Source: Arthrinium phaeospermum
Lineage: Eukaryota > Ascomycota > Sordariomycetes > Amphisphaeriales > Apiosporaceae
Reading direction: 5' to 3'
Length of the DNA stretch: 64,000 nt
NCBI GenBank assembly: GCA_006503535.1
Contig: QYRS01000004.1
Coordinates: 1,674,001 to 1,738,000, forward strand
Positions 12,898-26,017 of this stretch are shown in pieces. The notes beneath the pieces were generated by a model. That model was not told where the DNA came from and did not search any database. It worked only from the letters and a program-made list of their open reading frames with translations. Within the stretch, counting starts at the first letter, position 1, and every line of letters starts with the position of its first letter. A program made the position numbers and the translations under genes.

Positions 12898-14679
12898 TGG
12901 GGTGCGTCGCTCGACGACACCATCGCATGACACTGGTTGTCACCCCCAGCAGCGACGCTCGACCGTGCTTCCGACACGAAGGGCTCCGCGCGCCGGGCTT
13001 CTCCTTCAAATTAGACATTTCGCACATAGACTGGATACAGCTGGCCCTTTTCGCCGCGGCCTCGGAGGCCCTCACTTTGTGGCTCAGAAAGTCATGTTTT
13101 CTATTATGCATTGGGGCTGGCGTTCGAGATTGCTTTTGAACGGTGGATTACCGTATATACCCCGATAGACTTGACGCTTGCATCACTCGGTATACGAAAA
13201 CACCTTATGTGAGTGAGGTGAGGAAGGGATGGAGGTTATTAAAAGTTTTTTTGTTTTGTTATGTTTTCATTTGCTCAATGTTGTCGCAGCGTTATGCCGA
13301 AGTGCCAGGCCACCGGCAGCGCGCAATCCTCTCAACTCGGTTTTCTCCTCTACTTTTCTGCTGTACGTATTCAAACAAAAGCAAATAGGCGTTCTTGACA
13401 TGAATCAATCTACAGCGATTACAGTATCTACCTACTTCCGGGCTGGACCGTGACATGTCGGATCTGCGGAATTGGCCCAGAGCCATGTACGGTAGGTGCC
13501 GTGCCAGAGGCTCATTCATGCATCTAGGCGTGGGATGTTGAGTTGCCGCCGGGAGCATGTTTCCCCTACGTCAGTGCGACGGGTTTTTCATCATGTGAAG
13601 TTTCCAAGGCTGGAAGTTCGGCAATGGGTGTTCATGAAGGTGGACCGATAACCCGGTAACCCACCGTACAAGCAATGACTCGCGTTGCAAGCCTGCGCAC
13701 CCTCTGGCCGACGCTAACGCGGGGCTTGCAGCAAGCTGTGTCCCATGCACGACCAGGCCGTTACCTGGAAGTAACCAAGCACCAAGGCACCAATGTCTGT
13801 GCATCCAGCGTGACTGACGTGCATTTCGCATCCATCCATCCTCAGGTGTGTCGGCCGCAACGATGGATACGATATGAACATGGGCATATGCTCGATGATA
13901 CTTATGTACATGCAGTTCAAGTTGTGAGTGCATGGGTCTGCCGGCCCGCCTTGGGGAAAAGGAACAACATCAATGCCAAGCCGAATGTTCAGGCGCCTCC
14001 CTCATTCGTCACCATCCTCGAGGACCTCAAGAAACATGGACATGGCCATGTAGCATGTAGCGACTGCTATTGAGTAGGTAACAGGGTCGGTGGCGGACGC
14101 CCTGCCACTGCCCTGCCACTACCACCTACCGGCAAACGTCGCCTTGGGCCAATAAAGGCCCATTCCTCCATTCTCGAACTCATGTACTTTTATTTTTCCA
14201 GCGACGCCGCGCAACACGATCCCTTCGTCTGGACCCAGGACCTATAGATCGCTTCCGCCATCGCCCCCTATTTTCTCTGATTACACATGGATGACTACCT
14301 ACCTTACAAACATCTAGACTTGTCCTCGTTCGTCGCCTCCTTTTCTTTAGTTGTTCCAACTTCTCCAGGGTAACAGTAGGGTGAACTAATTCATCCCATC
14401 AAATCAAACTAATCCCCCCCTCCTTGGGGGGGCCAGACCAGCCCGCGCCGCCACTTTGCTGTCTCTTTGCTAGGTACTACCGTGCTGTACAACCGCTCTG
14501 CCGCTGAACCAAATGTCCTTAGAAGAGCCGAAGCTATTACGTCTCGAGAAGTATCACCACGGGCATGGCAAGCGCCGCCTGGGAGAAAGGGGCAAATGGG
14601 CTGGCTAGGAGGAGCAAGCGAGGAGAAAGAAGCATGGCTTGTGGTTCGCTCCTCTTTTTTTGGCTACGGCGAGCAGCAG

Positions 14680-14697
14680 CTGGAGCTGGAGCTGGAG
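14680..14697. repeat. (CTGGAG)3 hexanucleotide repeat
   Basis: Three perfect tandem copies of CTGGAG in intergenic DNA. No function is evident. Confidence 0.9.
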
Positions 14698-15614
14698 TTT
14701 CGTTCGGACTTTGCTTGACATACAGTAGCTACAGTAGCTGGACCAGAGTCCGTCAGAATCTGGACTGACCGAGAGACAGCGAGACTACGGAGTACTGATG
14801 AGCGAGAGCCGCCCGCCGCCCGCCAGCCCTCTCTCACTAGCGATCTTCCGAAATTTGGGAGAATCCGATTTTCCAATCTGTATGGTACGCATGGCTTGTG
14901 ACGCCACATTTCACCCGACATCCATCAGAAATCCATCACATCTACGCCCACACCCACATAACCCACCCACCCCCCTCTTCCATCCTAGCAGCAGTTGCAG
15001 AGTGCGTGGGTACTAGTGACTATATGGACACATGGATATATGGAGGCCCAAATGAGATATGTAGCATGTACTGTAGCAAGAGAGCGACAGAGCCAGCGAG
15101 AGCGAGAGGTGAGAGGTGAGAGAGAGGAGGCTCAGCTGCTTGCTCATCCATGGACCAATAGTAATGAACCCTTTCCCAATATGGCCCCTCCCCGCCGACT
15201 GCGCAACACAGTTCCGCACCGGGTCCCCTCTTCAAAAGAACTGGATTGCTTTGTCATCGTACAGAATAAGTAGGTACTGTACCTTGGGGGATCCAGTATA
15301 TGCTACTATCCCGGTATATTCATCTCCATCTCATCTCACTTGGCACACACACGAGCCAGCCACTGCGACCTGCGGTTGCATTTTCGCCGGTTAACGCACG
15401 CCCTTCCTTCACTATTTCGTGTTTTTTTTTCCCGCGCGCGGGCGGGCGTGGGGCCATAGGACCAGAAAAAAAAGTAAATCATCAATGCCTTCAACCAAAA
15501 ATAAAAAGTGCCGGCGCGCCAGGTTCGCGCGGCAATTGCTATATTGATCTCTAGCTAGCTAGCTTGTAGAGTCCTAGACTCTCTCTCGCCCTCGCGTGTC
15601 GCTCCTTCAACACC

Positions 15615-15632
15615 CCCTCCTCCTCCTCCTCC
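15615..15632. repeat. (CCT)6 trinucleotide run
   Basis: Perfect CCT repeat inside a pyrimidine-rich intergenic stretch. It is a likely polymorphic microsatellite. Confidence 0.8.
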
Positions 15633-16376
15633 ACTCCCGTACCACATCGTCCCCGTTTCAGGGTCTCCATGGACGGCGCCGTGGATACTGACGAAAACGA
15701 GTTTGAAACTTTGGGCCCTGAGAGGAGTCTCTGAGGCCCGCCTCGTCCATCTGCGTCCGAAACCAAGATCCCCTCCTCGTCATCTAGCCACGCTGATCAA
15801 ATCTGGACATCTGGACGTTCCCAAGCCCCTAGCTTCGCGTGATAGATGGGGTCTCTCTCTGATTTGTCGGCCGAGCTAACAGCTTGCTATTTAGTACGGG
15901 TCGAGCGTCTAACTACATACATAAATTCTACTTGTACAGTGCGTCCAGAAACCAGCAGGAAGCGACACTTTTATGTATCCATCTTGGCAGTGCTAAGCGT
16001 GGTAGAGTATGGTAGTACATGATCGTTGTGGATAAGGACCCCTATTCTCGAACGTCGTCTCCCCTTGGTGGTGAACATGTGAACCACCCGCATATGCCAA
16101 ATCCCTTTCCCAACTCCTAGCTAAATGTCACCGTCGTAAGCAAAAGATATGGGCTGTCTCCAGACAGTGGTGGCGCATGTCTGGCATGCAGAATCCCTCA
16201 TAGCTCATGCCGCTCATCAAATGTAAATCATGCCCGTCTACCCCTCACCGTCCCCCTCACCGTCCGCCACTCTCGACCAGCTGTGACTCGAATCCGCGGG
16301 CCCTCCTTGTCGAGGTAGCACCTACATCGTCTGTCAGATCTCCGCCTTGCTGCGGCAGTCCAGGACGATGGGCTTA

Positions 16377-18744
16377 CTAAGCAAGATCCATGCCTTCAGA
16401 GTCGTCAATGTCGGACGGTAAAGCCTGCGTACGCTCGCTGCTGATGCTATCCTTGCGAGACATGCTGGAGTTGTCGAAACGATTGCCATAGTTCCCATCG
16501 ACATATTCCAGCTCCTCTCCACCGATGACACGGCCTTCCGTGTCAATCTCCTGCGACAACTCCACCAGGGCGGAGCGTGGAAGGCGCAGGAACCCTTGCG
16601 TCCGGACTATTCTTCCCCAGTTCGTAAGGCAGAAAGAGGCTGCCCTCTTCCTCAGCCACTCTTCGTTGGCCAAGCCTGCACAATACCAGATGATGCAAGC
16701 GTGGAGAACATCCAACTCCTTGGCCAACCTGTTGACACACAGGAGACGGAGATGAGGGATGTTGTAGATATTCGACATGACCAGCAATCCTGCGACATCG
16801 GCAAGATCATTCACGCCGTCTTCGGCGTGGATACTATCCGTATAGAGGTAGTTGAGGAACGCCTTCACCACGCTGTACGGCTCGGGAATATGCATCTTCT
16901 TGGTGTGGAATTCGGCCATTTGAGCATTGTACATCCGCGCAAAGTGCGGCCATCTAGCTTGAAGGATGAGTTTGTGCACATAGATGGGCGGCGATGTCGG
17001 CGCATCAGGGGAAAGCCAGTTCTGGTCAGCTGGAACATCGCTGGTCCTGTATTGGCCCGCACTCATCATATCATCATCCTCATAGTCTCCTGCCAAAGCA
17101 GTTATGACAAAGTCCGTCCCGCTGTTCGATTCAGGCGGCTGGTTGAACAGTTTCGCAAGGTCAGCTCCTAGGCCTTTCGAGGGTTGTTCATGCGACCTTT
17201 GGAAGGAGGGTCGGGATGACTCGGCTCGGGGCTCCGGGGCATTGTTACCCAAGAAACCATACCGCCGAAGATCGATTTCCACTATGTCGCTCAGATATTC
17301 CTCAGAGACTGCAGGAACCATATCATGGCCCGAGTTGTCTTTGGGACAGCCAAGCAACCAGGCCTTTGTGCCATCCTCATTCATAGTACAGTAGTGCCAA
17401 TCGTAACCTGCTTTGAAAATTTCCCGCCCTTCGGCTAACTTTTGCCATCGCAAGGCTCCTAGGTCAAGCGAGGATAAGGAACATTCTTTCGGGGCTATGG
17501 TAGCTGCCGGAGTTACAAAGTCGAGGAGTGTTCCTGCTGAATAGATGTGGAAGTGCCTCCCAGCGCCTTGCGACGGGACATTGGCGCCGGAAACGAACTT
17601 CATTGCCGATATTGACCCAGGAGCCATGGGAGCATACGTCTTGAGCTGGAAGGAAGGGGTGTTGACCTGTGCCGTCCTAGAATTGGCGGCGTAACCTGAA
17701 GCCCCTATGACCGTGGGGCTGCTAATAGAGTATGGTTGGCGCGGTGATCCCGTTGTTCGACTACCAGATGAGTGCCTGTCTGATACACCCATATGCGGAC
17801 TTGTTTCGAATGCAGGACTACCCTTAAGATCGAGCCACCACAGATCCCCAGTCTTATCCATATCCTCGCTGAGACCGCCGAAGACCCAGAGCCTGTCACC
17901 CCAGATGTAGGCGGAATGGTCAAACCGGCTTACAAAGCGCCAAGACTTGGACCATGTGTAAGTCTTGAGGTCAAGATAGCAGATATCGTCGAGAACGTAG
18001 TTATCATGGCCCGTAATACCACCGATAATGAATAGCTTATCTTCGTGCAAAACGGCGGCATGACGGGCTCTGCCTTTGGGAACAGGGCCGTTCACATGCG
18101 GCTGCATCCAGTGCGCCGTTTTAAGATCAAACACTATCAGATCCGAGAGGTAGGTGCGGTGCTCGTTTTCGCCGCCGAACACAAGCAGTTTGTCGCCCTG
18201 GTATAGTGTCGCGGTGTGACCTGAAATCATGTCTTAGCGGGTGAGTACAGAGTCTGCGAGTCGGACAAGACCTACCCATCCTGACCCCCGGGATGTCACC
18301 AAAGTTGTCCACGAGACTCCACTGGTGGCTAATAAGGTCTAACTTCAAGACGTGGTTGTAGACTTCGTCGGTATACTGGTCAAAGCCGCCAAAGGCGTAT
18401 ATATGATTGTTGCCACAGTAGGTTACGGAGGCGTTGACGAGGCAGGCGGGTCGCGAACCAAGGGTCCTCGTGACTTTTGGCCGATAGCTTCCGTCAATCA
18501 TGGTGCGGCCCTTGACCGGAGAGTTGGGCATGACGAAGGTATTGTTGGAGGATGCGACGGATGCCGGGGTCCCTGCGTTGGACGCCATTGGGGAGAAAGA
18601 TGGAACTGCGGCTGGCGGCACGGGGACTTCAGGCGGTGGGAGCGCGAGGGCTGTCGATACAGAAGAGGACGAGGCTGAGACCGGGGTCGGGGCCGGAGGA
18701 CCGCCAAAGAGCGAGGTTTGGCAACTGGCTGATTGCTGGTCCAT
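16377..18744 (-). CDS. Kelch-repeat and BTB protein (Ral2/LZTR1-like)
   Basis: A 770-residue protein in two exons (18276-18744 and 16377-18220) with a 55-nt intron. Splicing joins GVRMG to HTATLYQGDK inside a Kelch blade, which confirms the junction. After a Ser/Pro-rich N-terminus come at least four Kelch motifs, e.g. HIYAFGGFDQYTDEVYNHV, KLLVFGGENEHRTYLSDLIV, KLFIIGGITGHDNYVLDDIC and RLWVFGGLSEDMDKTGDLWW. The C-terminal third has a BTB/POZ-like segment (IYVHKLILQARWPHF ... FLNYLYTDSI). This order matches fission yeast Ral2 and animal LZTR1, which control Ras activity or turnover; by analogy it could be a Ras-pathway regulator or a Cul3 adaptor. I chose the ATG at 18744 (MDQQSASC); the frame extends further upstream but only to a TTG. 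It is divergent from cdc20. Domain content is certain; the Ral2 orthology is an inference. Confidence 0.88.
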
Positions 18745-18862
18745 AACGGGTCGGTGCGATGCTGGAGGTTCGAAGGCAGGCAGACACAAAGGCAGGCGCG
18801 ATTGTGTCGGTCGTTATGCAAGCATTGCGTTCGTCGAAGGGAAGCGACAGAGGGCGCCGGGT

Positions 18863-18906
18863 GCGACGACGGCGGCGGCGGGCGACGACGACGACGACGA
18901 CGACAA
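18863..18906. repeat. CGA/CGG trinucleotide tract
   Basis: A run of CGA and CGG triplets about 120-160 bp upstream of the Kelch-BTB start codon, with about seven perfect CGA copies from 18883 to 18904. It probably lies in the 5' leader of that gene, where it would be transcribed as GUC/GCC repeats. Confidence 0.85.
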
Positions 18907-19036
18907 CTGAGGTAATGGAATGCAATGTAAAGAATGAGTGGCCCGGTAGCGGTTGCTGGCGGCTCGGTGGTATCGGTCGAGGCTGGGGTGATCCAGTGGG
19001 ACTTTTTGAGTTACGTTATCACAAGAGTGTCAGTCA

Positions 19037-19052
19037 GTAGGTAGGTAGGTAG
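19037..19052. repeat. (GTAG)4 tetranucleotide repeat
   Basis: Four perfect copies of GTAG. It belongs to the same GGTA/TACC motif that recurs in other intergenic regions of the window. Confidence 0.85.
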
Positions 19053-19393
19053 CCTTGCCTTGTGATCAGGTCAGGCCATTTCCAGCATTTGATTATCGTT
19101 AGCGCGCCGGACTTGGCATTCGCTAGTTGGTCATTGGTGCCGAAAGGCAAAGGGAGACGCAAGCCACATGCCACAGTGCTGAGTACGTGTGCGTGGCTTG
19201 CGAGCCACAGGTGCACGGGCCATAATTAAGGGATGCGAGCAAGGGTTGCTCCCCCACTTCACTTTTGGGTTGCTGGTCGGTTGCCGCCCTGCGGTTGCCC
19301 GGTCAAGATGCGCAGAAGCGGAAACTTGTTTTGATTAACGTATAAGTTCACCACCTTGACTTCTTGAATAACCATTACTACTCTCCCTCCCTC

Positions 19394-19630
19394 ATGCTAC
19401 AGACAACATCTCACACACCCCTAAAATCAATCACTCCACAACCTGTAACTCTCTATTGCTATAGAGAGTCAACAACTATCAACGCCTTTCACAAGCCAAC
19501 CCAACCTCGGTCTACCAGATCTCATCGCTGTCTTGCCAGCCATTTGATCGCCCTGCCCCGACTTGAGCCGTTCTCCGTGAAGGCAGCCTTCGATTTCATC
19601 GAGCACAACAACGACAGATTACTAACTTGA
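19394..19630 (+). promoter_or_regulatory. Candidate uORF and hairpin in the cdc20 leader
   Basis: An ATG-initiated frame of 78 codons (MLQTTSHTPLKSITPQ...) ends at the TGA at 19628-19630, 109 bp before the cdc20 ATG. It spans a perfect 9-bp inverted repeat, ACTCTCTAT-tgct-ATAGAGAGT, at 19448-19469. If the transcript starts upstream of 19394, both would lie in the 5' leader and could limit Cdc20 translation. The transcription start is not visible from sequence, so the role is speculative. Confidence 0.3.
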
Positions 19631-19739
19631 TATCACATCAACATTTCCAGGAACCATTAGGTTGAGTCTCTTGGAACTCGCTCGATTTCTTCGGAGCTTC
19701 CACTTGTCCAACGCACACTCCCGATACTAGACAGCCAAC

Positions 19740-21616
19740 ATGGCGTCCTCAGCCGTAGTGTCCACCCCTCTCAAGTCCCACACGGGACTGTTCAACTCCC
19801 GTACCGCTGGCGGTCGCATGCCCCTGACTCCGTCGCCTCGTCAACGTCAAGTCACGGCCTCCAACATCGGCTCGTCTCCCTTCACACCCGAGAGAAAGTC
19901 CAGTGACGTCACTCGTCCCTCCAACAAGTCCGTCTACGGAGGCAACCTCTCTTCACACTTCGCCAAGGCTTCATCAAGGTCGCACCGTGACTCTCCCAAG
20001 CAGTCCGGCAAGTCGACCAAGTCAAACATTGCCCGCGAAACTTCCACTCCCCGCAAAGCCCTCGAGCTCGGCGTCTCAGACTTCACCCTCGTCGGCACCG
20101 GTAAATCCAGTGGCAAGGGCAAGAAGGCTTCCCTCAGAAAACAACAGTCGAGCAAGACTACTATCACATACACTGCCGATCGGTTCATTCCCAACCGCAG
20201 CAACAGCTCTGCCATCTCCAATGCTGGCTCGGGCAAGCTCGATGTCCAAGACAAGCAGCGACCCAAGTCCAGCATCAGCGAGGCTTCGGCCGTTCTCTCG
20301 ACCGCTGCAGACGAGGCCATTGCCGCCCTCGAGGGCCTTAACATCAACGATGACGACGATGCCACCTCGTACTCGCGCCCCTCACCCAACAGCGTCGCTT
20401 ACCAAGACTCGCTCGCCAATGCCTGTGGCGTCAACTTGAACACTCGTATCCTGCAATTCAAGCCTGCTCCCCCAGAGTCGTCCAAGCCTATCGACCTCAG
20501 ACAGCAGTACAACCGACCTCTCAAGGCCGCTAACGCCCCGGCCCAGTTCCGCCGTCGCGTGGCAACTGCCCCTGAGCGCGTCCTCGATGCCCCAGGTCTC
20601 ATCGATGACTACTACCTGAACCTCCTTGACTGGAGCAGTGGCAACCAGGTCGCGATTGGTTTGGAGCGCAACGTCTACGTCTGGTCCGCCGATGAGGGTA
20701 GTGTCAGCTGCCTGCTCGAGACCAACCCTGATACCTACGTCAGCAGCGTTAAGTGGTCTGGTGACGGCGCCTACGTCAGTGTTGGCCTTGGAACTGGTGA
20801 GGTTCAGATCTGGGATGTGGCCGAGGGCCAGAAGATCCGAAGCATGTTCGGCCATGACACCCGCGTTGGTGTCATGGGTTGGAACAAGCATCTCCTGTCC
20901 ACCGGCGCTCGCAGCGGTCTCGTCTTCAACCACGATGTTCGTATCGCCGAGCACAAGGTTGCCGAGCTCGTGTCCCACACTTCCGAGGTCTGTGGCCTCG
21001 AGTGGCGTGGCGATGGTGCCCAGCTGGCCACCGGCGGCAATGACAACTTGGTGTCGATTTGGGATGCCCGATCTCTGGTCGTGCCCAAGTTCACCAAGAC
21101 CAACCACAAGGCTGCTGTCAAGGCTCTCGCCTGGTGCCCCTGGAACGCCAACCTCCTTGCCACTGGAGGTGGTTCTTACGATCGCCACATCCACTTCTGG
21201 AACACCACCTCGGGTGCTCGCGTCAACAGCATCGACACCGGTTCCCAGGTGACCAGCTTGCGCTGGAGCACCAGCTACAAGGAGATTGTCAGCTCTAGCG
21301 GCTTCCCCGACAACTCCCTGAGCATCTGGAGCTACCCGACTCTGGTCCGCAATGTCGAGATCCCTGCTCACGAGAGCCGTGTCCTCCACAGCTGCCTCAG
21401 CCCCGATGGCCAGATGCTTGCCACTGCTGGTAAGTTTGCTGATTTCCACGCTTGCATAACATGAATCCCCCTCGCTAACGTATTTCACTAGCTGCCGATG
21501 AGAGCTTGAAGTTCTGGAAGGTCTTTGAGAAGAAGGCTGGCGCCTCTGCCGGTGTCAGTGGTTCCAGCGGTTCCTCGGGCAAGGCCGAGATGACCAAGCA
21601 AATGACGATCCGATAA
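19740..21616 (+). CDS. cdc20: APC/C co-activator Cdc20 (Slp1/Fizzy family)
   Basis: WD40 activator of the anaphase-promoting complex. It recruits securin and cyclin B for ubiquitination and is the target of the spindle checkpoint. The protein has 604 residues from two exons (19740-21429 and 21492-21616) with a 62-nt intron; splicing joins DGQMLATA to ADESLKFWKVFE, the last blade of the propeller. Features in order: a basic, Ser/Thr-rich N-terminus with several proline-directed sites (e.g. PLTPSPRQR), a C-box DRFIPNR at residues 147-153, the fungal RILQFKPAPP segment, the Cdc20 signature PERVLDAPGLIDDYYLNLLD, about seven WD repeats, and a C-terminal Ile-Arg (IR) tail that docks on APC3. Both APC-binding elements are intact. 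The frame is clean throughout, unlike rcf2, sfp1 and atp20. The extended N-terminus and the signature favour Cdc20 over Cdh1. Confidence 0.96.
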
Positions 21617-24600
21617 AGCCCCATGGTCGGTAAAGAACAAAGTGTGAATGTCAGATCCCACGTCAACAGAAAGAACAACAGTAGGTATATACGGTTTCAT
21701 TCTGGCATTTCCGGTACTGCGGTTTTGAAGCCCTTAAGTCATTTTCAGCGAGGAGTTGGGATACAGCATCAGCCCCGATTTTGGCTTGGTCATGAGAAAC
21801 GATTATTGCGCAGCACAGGCACGCAACGCCCCAAGGGGCAACAAAGATACCACCATCCATTGGAGTTTATAAGATTGTTTCGATTGGCTTGTATGTACTA
21901 TAGAATACACATGGGGGCGTTATGATAGGAAAAATCCAGGACATATGGCGTTTACATAGGGCTCGATGCCTTCTCTGCTGAACAATTTTCCCCTGTCCCC
22001 CCGTAGATAGCAATGAAAGACTAATAGTGAAAAAAGGACTCCTGGAGTCTTGTACACGATTTTGTGCAGTATTGTCCGGCCGGCTTAGGGCAGAAATGGT
22101 CGTCTTTTGGTTTCATAAGGTGTTGTTATTCCATTGGCACCCGACCCAACCAACGTACACCGTTATGCAGTCTCTTTGATCACTGACTCCTTTGGCGAAG
22201 AGCGTATCCAGGGGCTAGTATTGTTTGTGTCTGATCTATGCGTGCGAAAGATGCTCGTCATTTCCAGTCATCACTTATTCGCTGCTGGTCTCACATCAAT
22301 ACACATGTGTAGCATGTTGTTTATTGCCTTCTTGTTTCCGAACCTTCTTTTCCACTTCCGGGAAAGACAGTGGCATCTGACACCGTTTGCTTGGAGAAGC
22401 AACTTGCAGCAAGCAAGCAGGTCATGGATGGAGGAGGATCCGCGCGCGCGCGTCTGGTGTGGCTAGTAATATGCGAATCCTCCGTTCTTCTCTGCCGCTT
22501 CTTTTTCTCTTCTGGGGCCCCTTTCTGACTTTTTGCCTTGCAGCTGCATGGGCCAATAGAATATGAGGTCCTTCCACGAGTATCACGGCCATGGGACCAA
22601 ATGGGGGAGAGATTGAGGGAGGAGGGAGGCTTGGCTAGTCTGGAAAAGGAATGGGGGAATATGCAACCAAAGTGCCACATACCCCCCTTTCCAGTAATCC
22701 AGAACTGCACTGTAAATTTCCCTCTTGGCGGTCTGACGGAAGGCTGCAGGATGATGACATGAGATTCATGCGTGACTTGCTTTACTTTGCGTTGCTTTGC
22801 TTACATGTTCGTCTTATGTGTATGCTGCTGCTGATTACTGCTGCAGTAAGAAACTCATCCAAAAGTTGTCGTCGCAGGGTGTTGTAGTAGTTGTTGTTTT
22901 TGCTGCAGCATGCATGCATGGGTCAGGTGGTGAATAAAAAGTAAACGTTTGGCGATACACGCGCGTCGCCGCATAGGGGGAGAGGAGGGCTGTGTTACTT
23001 GTGTATGCGTGTGCTTATATGCGTATGCGTGTGAAAGTGAATACCTGTTCGCTCCCAAAGGAGTAAGCGGCCTGGGAAGTAGGTCTATATGTCCTCTCTG
23101 GTATTGCTTACCGACGAGAAGGGGAAAAGCGTGTGGTTGTGTGTCACCACCATCCGCAAGAGACGCAGCAGGCGCAGTAGGCGCAACCGCTTATTCCGCT
23201 TCTTGTCTGAGCCGGCCCAATCTTCGGCTTCCCGACCTGCATGCCGATATGCACTAGAGGACATAGGTACATCAGATACTCCGGAGAGAAGGTCAGACAG
23301 CCCTGGCTATGTCACCTTTTGCAGGTCTCGTTTGCATTCCTGTTCCTGACCTAATGGGGAACCCGATGCTATAGCAGCCCTCCATCCAGCCAGCCGTAAT
23401 ATGTGTGCGCGTCAAAATTAAAAGGGGTAGGTGGGCAATTCCCGACCGTCATCGTGCAATGGCCAGAGCCTGTTTTGCCTTTCCTTATCATTTTTTCCCG
23501 ATCGCTCTCGGAAATGGACAGGATGCATTGTAGCAAACAGTCTTCTTGTATGGCTCTCGCTTCGTTTTATCCTGTACCGTCGCATTCTTCACGCGGTACT
23601 TTTGCCACAGCCTCCTATTTGTTACTGGATCCGAATAGATGATTACATATATACATATGTATATATTGTTTCGGTCTGTGTCTTTGGGGCACAGATAACG
23701 TCTGACCCAGACCAATCACCAGGACGGAATTCTTTACCGGTCGGTCGCATTGCCACCACATCCGCGGATCCCAGGCTTTGCAAACTGGTACAGGATTCAC
23801 CACCGCGGGTGATCAAGCCGTCAGGGGAATGCTACTTCAGGGTACATCGTCACCCAAAGCCATTAACGGGATTTCTCTCGTGAGTACAGGCGCATGTACA
23901 CCTGCCGGCCCGCCGTTTGGGGCTGGATGAGGTCAGGAAGGAAGAAAGGAGCAAGGACGGAGCAATATGATAACTCAGGTCAGCGAGCCCCTTGTTGCGG
24001 TGGCTACGTGGAATCATCTTGTTTGCTCGTTCTCGGTCAACGTATGCAATGTAAAAAAGGGTGGAGTCGTAGTCCGATGTCACGATTCCTGGTTGATAGG
24101 CTTGGACGATGAGCCAGCAGGAAGGAGCTTCTTTCCGAGTACGACATCACCAGTAAGCCATACCTACCCCTCTTCCACAACCCGTCCTCTCCTGTTGGGA
24201 CAAAAGAGATTGGGTATCAACGACTTGTACGGGCATGGGGTGAGACAAGAGACAGATTTCCCCCGGCCCGGGTGAGACAGCGGGATAATGGAGGGAGTAA
24301 ACTTGCGTCTTCCAGCCGCAATCGCACGCATCCCTTATTCCCATCCCGTCACGGGGGCACGGCTGCACGGAAAATGCAGGAAGGGGGAGCATAATACATA
24401 GCCACCGCTGGAAACTCCAAGGGAGATAAATTACCCAGAGAAGGGGGTTGGAACGAAGGACGGGGAGGTCTGGCCCATCGTGCGACACCGTGATTGACAA
24501 CTGTTCTCGCAGGTTTTCTGCTGCAGCAGTGTGCATCACACAAAGGACCTAGTGGCCGCCCGAGTCCCGAGGCTCTGGTTGTGTGTGTGTGGAGAATCCT

Positions 24601-26017
24601 TCATGATTCGCCTTCAAAGTTGCGGGGATAGACTCTGCTTCGTCGAACAGCATTCGAAGTAGGCCATATCATATGTCTTATGTGTACAGGCCGAATCCGA
24701 GTGATGCCGCGCTTAGTGAGGTCCCTCGGCGCCAGGAGGATGCGTAAACTAGCCAGTAACCTTTGAAGCGGCCGCGGCTATGATCCCCCTTCAGCCTTCA
24801 GGGGTGTAGGTTGCGTCCATGAAGCTAGCCCTGTATGTAAGCGATGACCCGCAACGATGAAGCAGCTATCTGAAGGTCTTTGAGGACCGCTCTGCTCAAG
24901 CCACGCCTTGCCGATGATGTGTCATGGTAGTGCGTAGTGACGCGTGGTGACGTGGTAAATAGTACCTGGGCGGTAGCAAGGGTATCTATATGAAGGTGAG
25001 ATTCAAAAAGAAAAGCGTCTGGGCTTGGCGTTTCCAGCTCGTGATCATGAGCTTGCTATCAGGCCGTGACGGGCGACCATGGAGGCCAACTGAGGGGTCT
25101 TGGCCCCGACACAACCGCAATTGAGGCCGACGTACAAGGAACAACGTTGGAAAACAAACAATGCAATTTAGTTGGCCGGTCAATGGCCATTGTACACGGA
25201 TACAGCATCAAGTATGACACCAGCCGAGTCTATCTACGCCCAACACTTTGCCATGTATCTCCACCTCTCAAATTAGGCCCAGTCCGCGGCGTTCCCCTAA
25301 CCTCGCACCACCTCGAGCCGAGTCCGGACGATAGACCCGTCGTTGAGCAACTGCCAGTTTCTGCAGGGTTCCTTGCAAGTATGACATGGGCAGTGGTAAC
25401 GAAGGGACCCAGTGGCGTCTGCCTTGGAGAGAAGCAATACCTTGGGCTCGCCCATTCGTGGAAATGAGCGAGTGTTGCGTTATTCTCCGGAATGATACCC
25501 TTGAAGCCGTTGCATGAATATGCAGAAGACGCCACGCATGCATCCATCTCAACTCGTGAAATCTCGGCCCCAGGTAGAGCTACGCCATGGAGGCCCTCGA
25601 GTCCCAAGATGCCGGGTGCATGCTTGCCGGGATACGATAGACCTTGCGGTAGCCATCAGGCTCAGGCAGTGAGACTCGGCTTGATAAGACCAGTGATAAT
25701 TCTGGAGATATGCCAGGTCGAGTAATATATGGTGCTGAGGGATCGCAATCGCGCACGTGGTGTTGACCACATTGAAATCCCGGCTTTCCTATTCTGATCC
25801 CGGCGACGGCTTGACATTCACCGACCTGGCCGGTGCTCAAAGGATAGGTGTGCCTCCTACCTCATACAGCATCGTCAGAGGTCCCTTTGATTAACCGTGC
25901 CAGCTGGGTTTTCGAAAGACGGTGCCCAGAAAGCAGCCTGGGCCACACATTTGACTGCGATATTTGCACTCTCAGTTGCCACGATGAAAGCGAAAGAGCT
26001 ACTTGGTAGCCTTGCAA
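21617..26017. other. 4.4 kb convergent intergenic region
   Basis: The region lies between the 3' ends of cdc20 and the LaeA-like gene. No frame here matches a known family, and open stretches are short or begin at non-ATG codons. A CG dinucleotide run occurs near 22439-22452, and GT-rich purine/pyrimidine alternation lies around 22990-23035. I see no transposon or tRNA. Confidence 0.5.

Larger units (their letters stand above)
12898..16376. other. 3.5 kb convergent intergenic region
   Basis: The region lies between the 3' ends of the sfp1-like and Kelch-BTB genes. No gene is seen. It carries several low-complexity stretches: an 11-bp tandem CCCTGCCACT(G/A) near 14100-14122, three CTGGAG units at 14680-14697, a purine-rich GAGAG tract around 15075-15130 and a CCT run near 15615-15632. 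CCAATAAAGG near 14150 could serve a plus-strand transcript end but lies far from the sfp1 stop. Confidence 0.5.
18745..19739. promoter_or_regulatory. Divergent promoter region, Kelch-BTB gene / cdc20
   Basis: About 1 kb separates the two start codons, so the promoters share this DNA. It holds a CGA/CGG trinucleotide tract near the Kelch-BTB side, four GTAG units at 19037-19052, and a pyrimidine/CA-rich stretch from about 19370 that looks like the cdc20 leader. Confidence 0.55.

Noticed and set aside
20382..21488. 368-codon open frame antisense to cdc20
   Set aside because: It mirrors the codon bias of the WD40 gene on the other strand, resembles no protein and has no supporting splice or motif.
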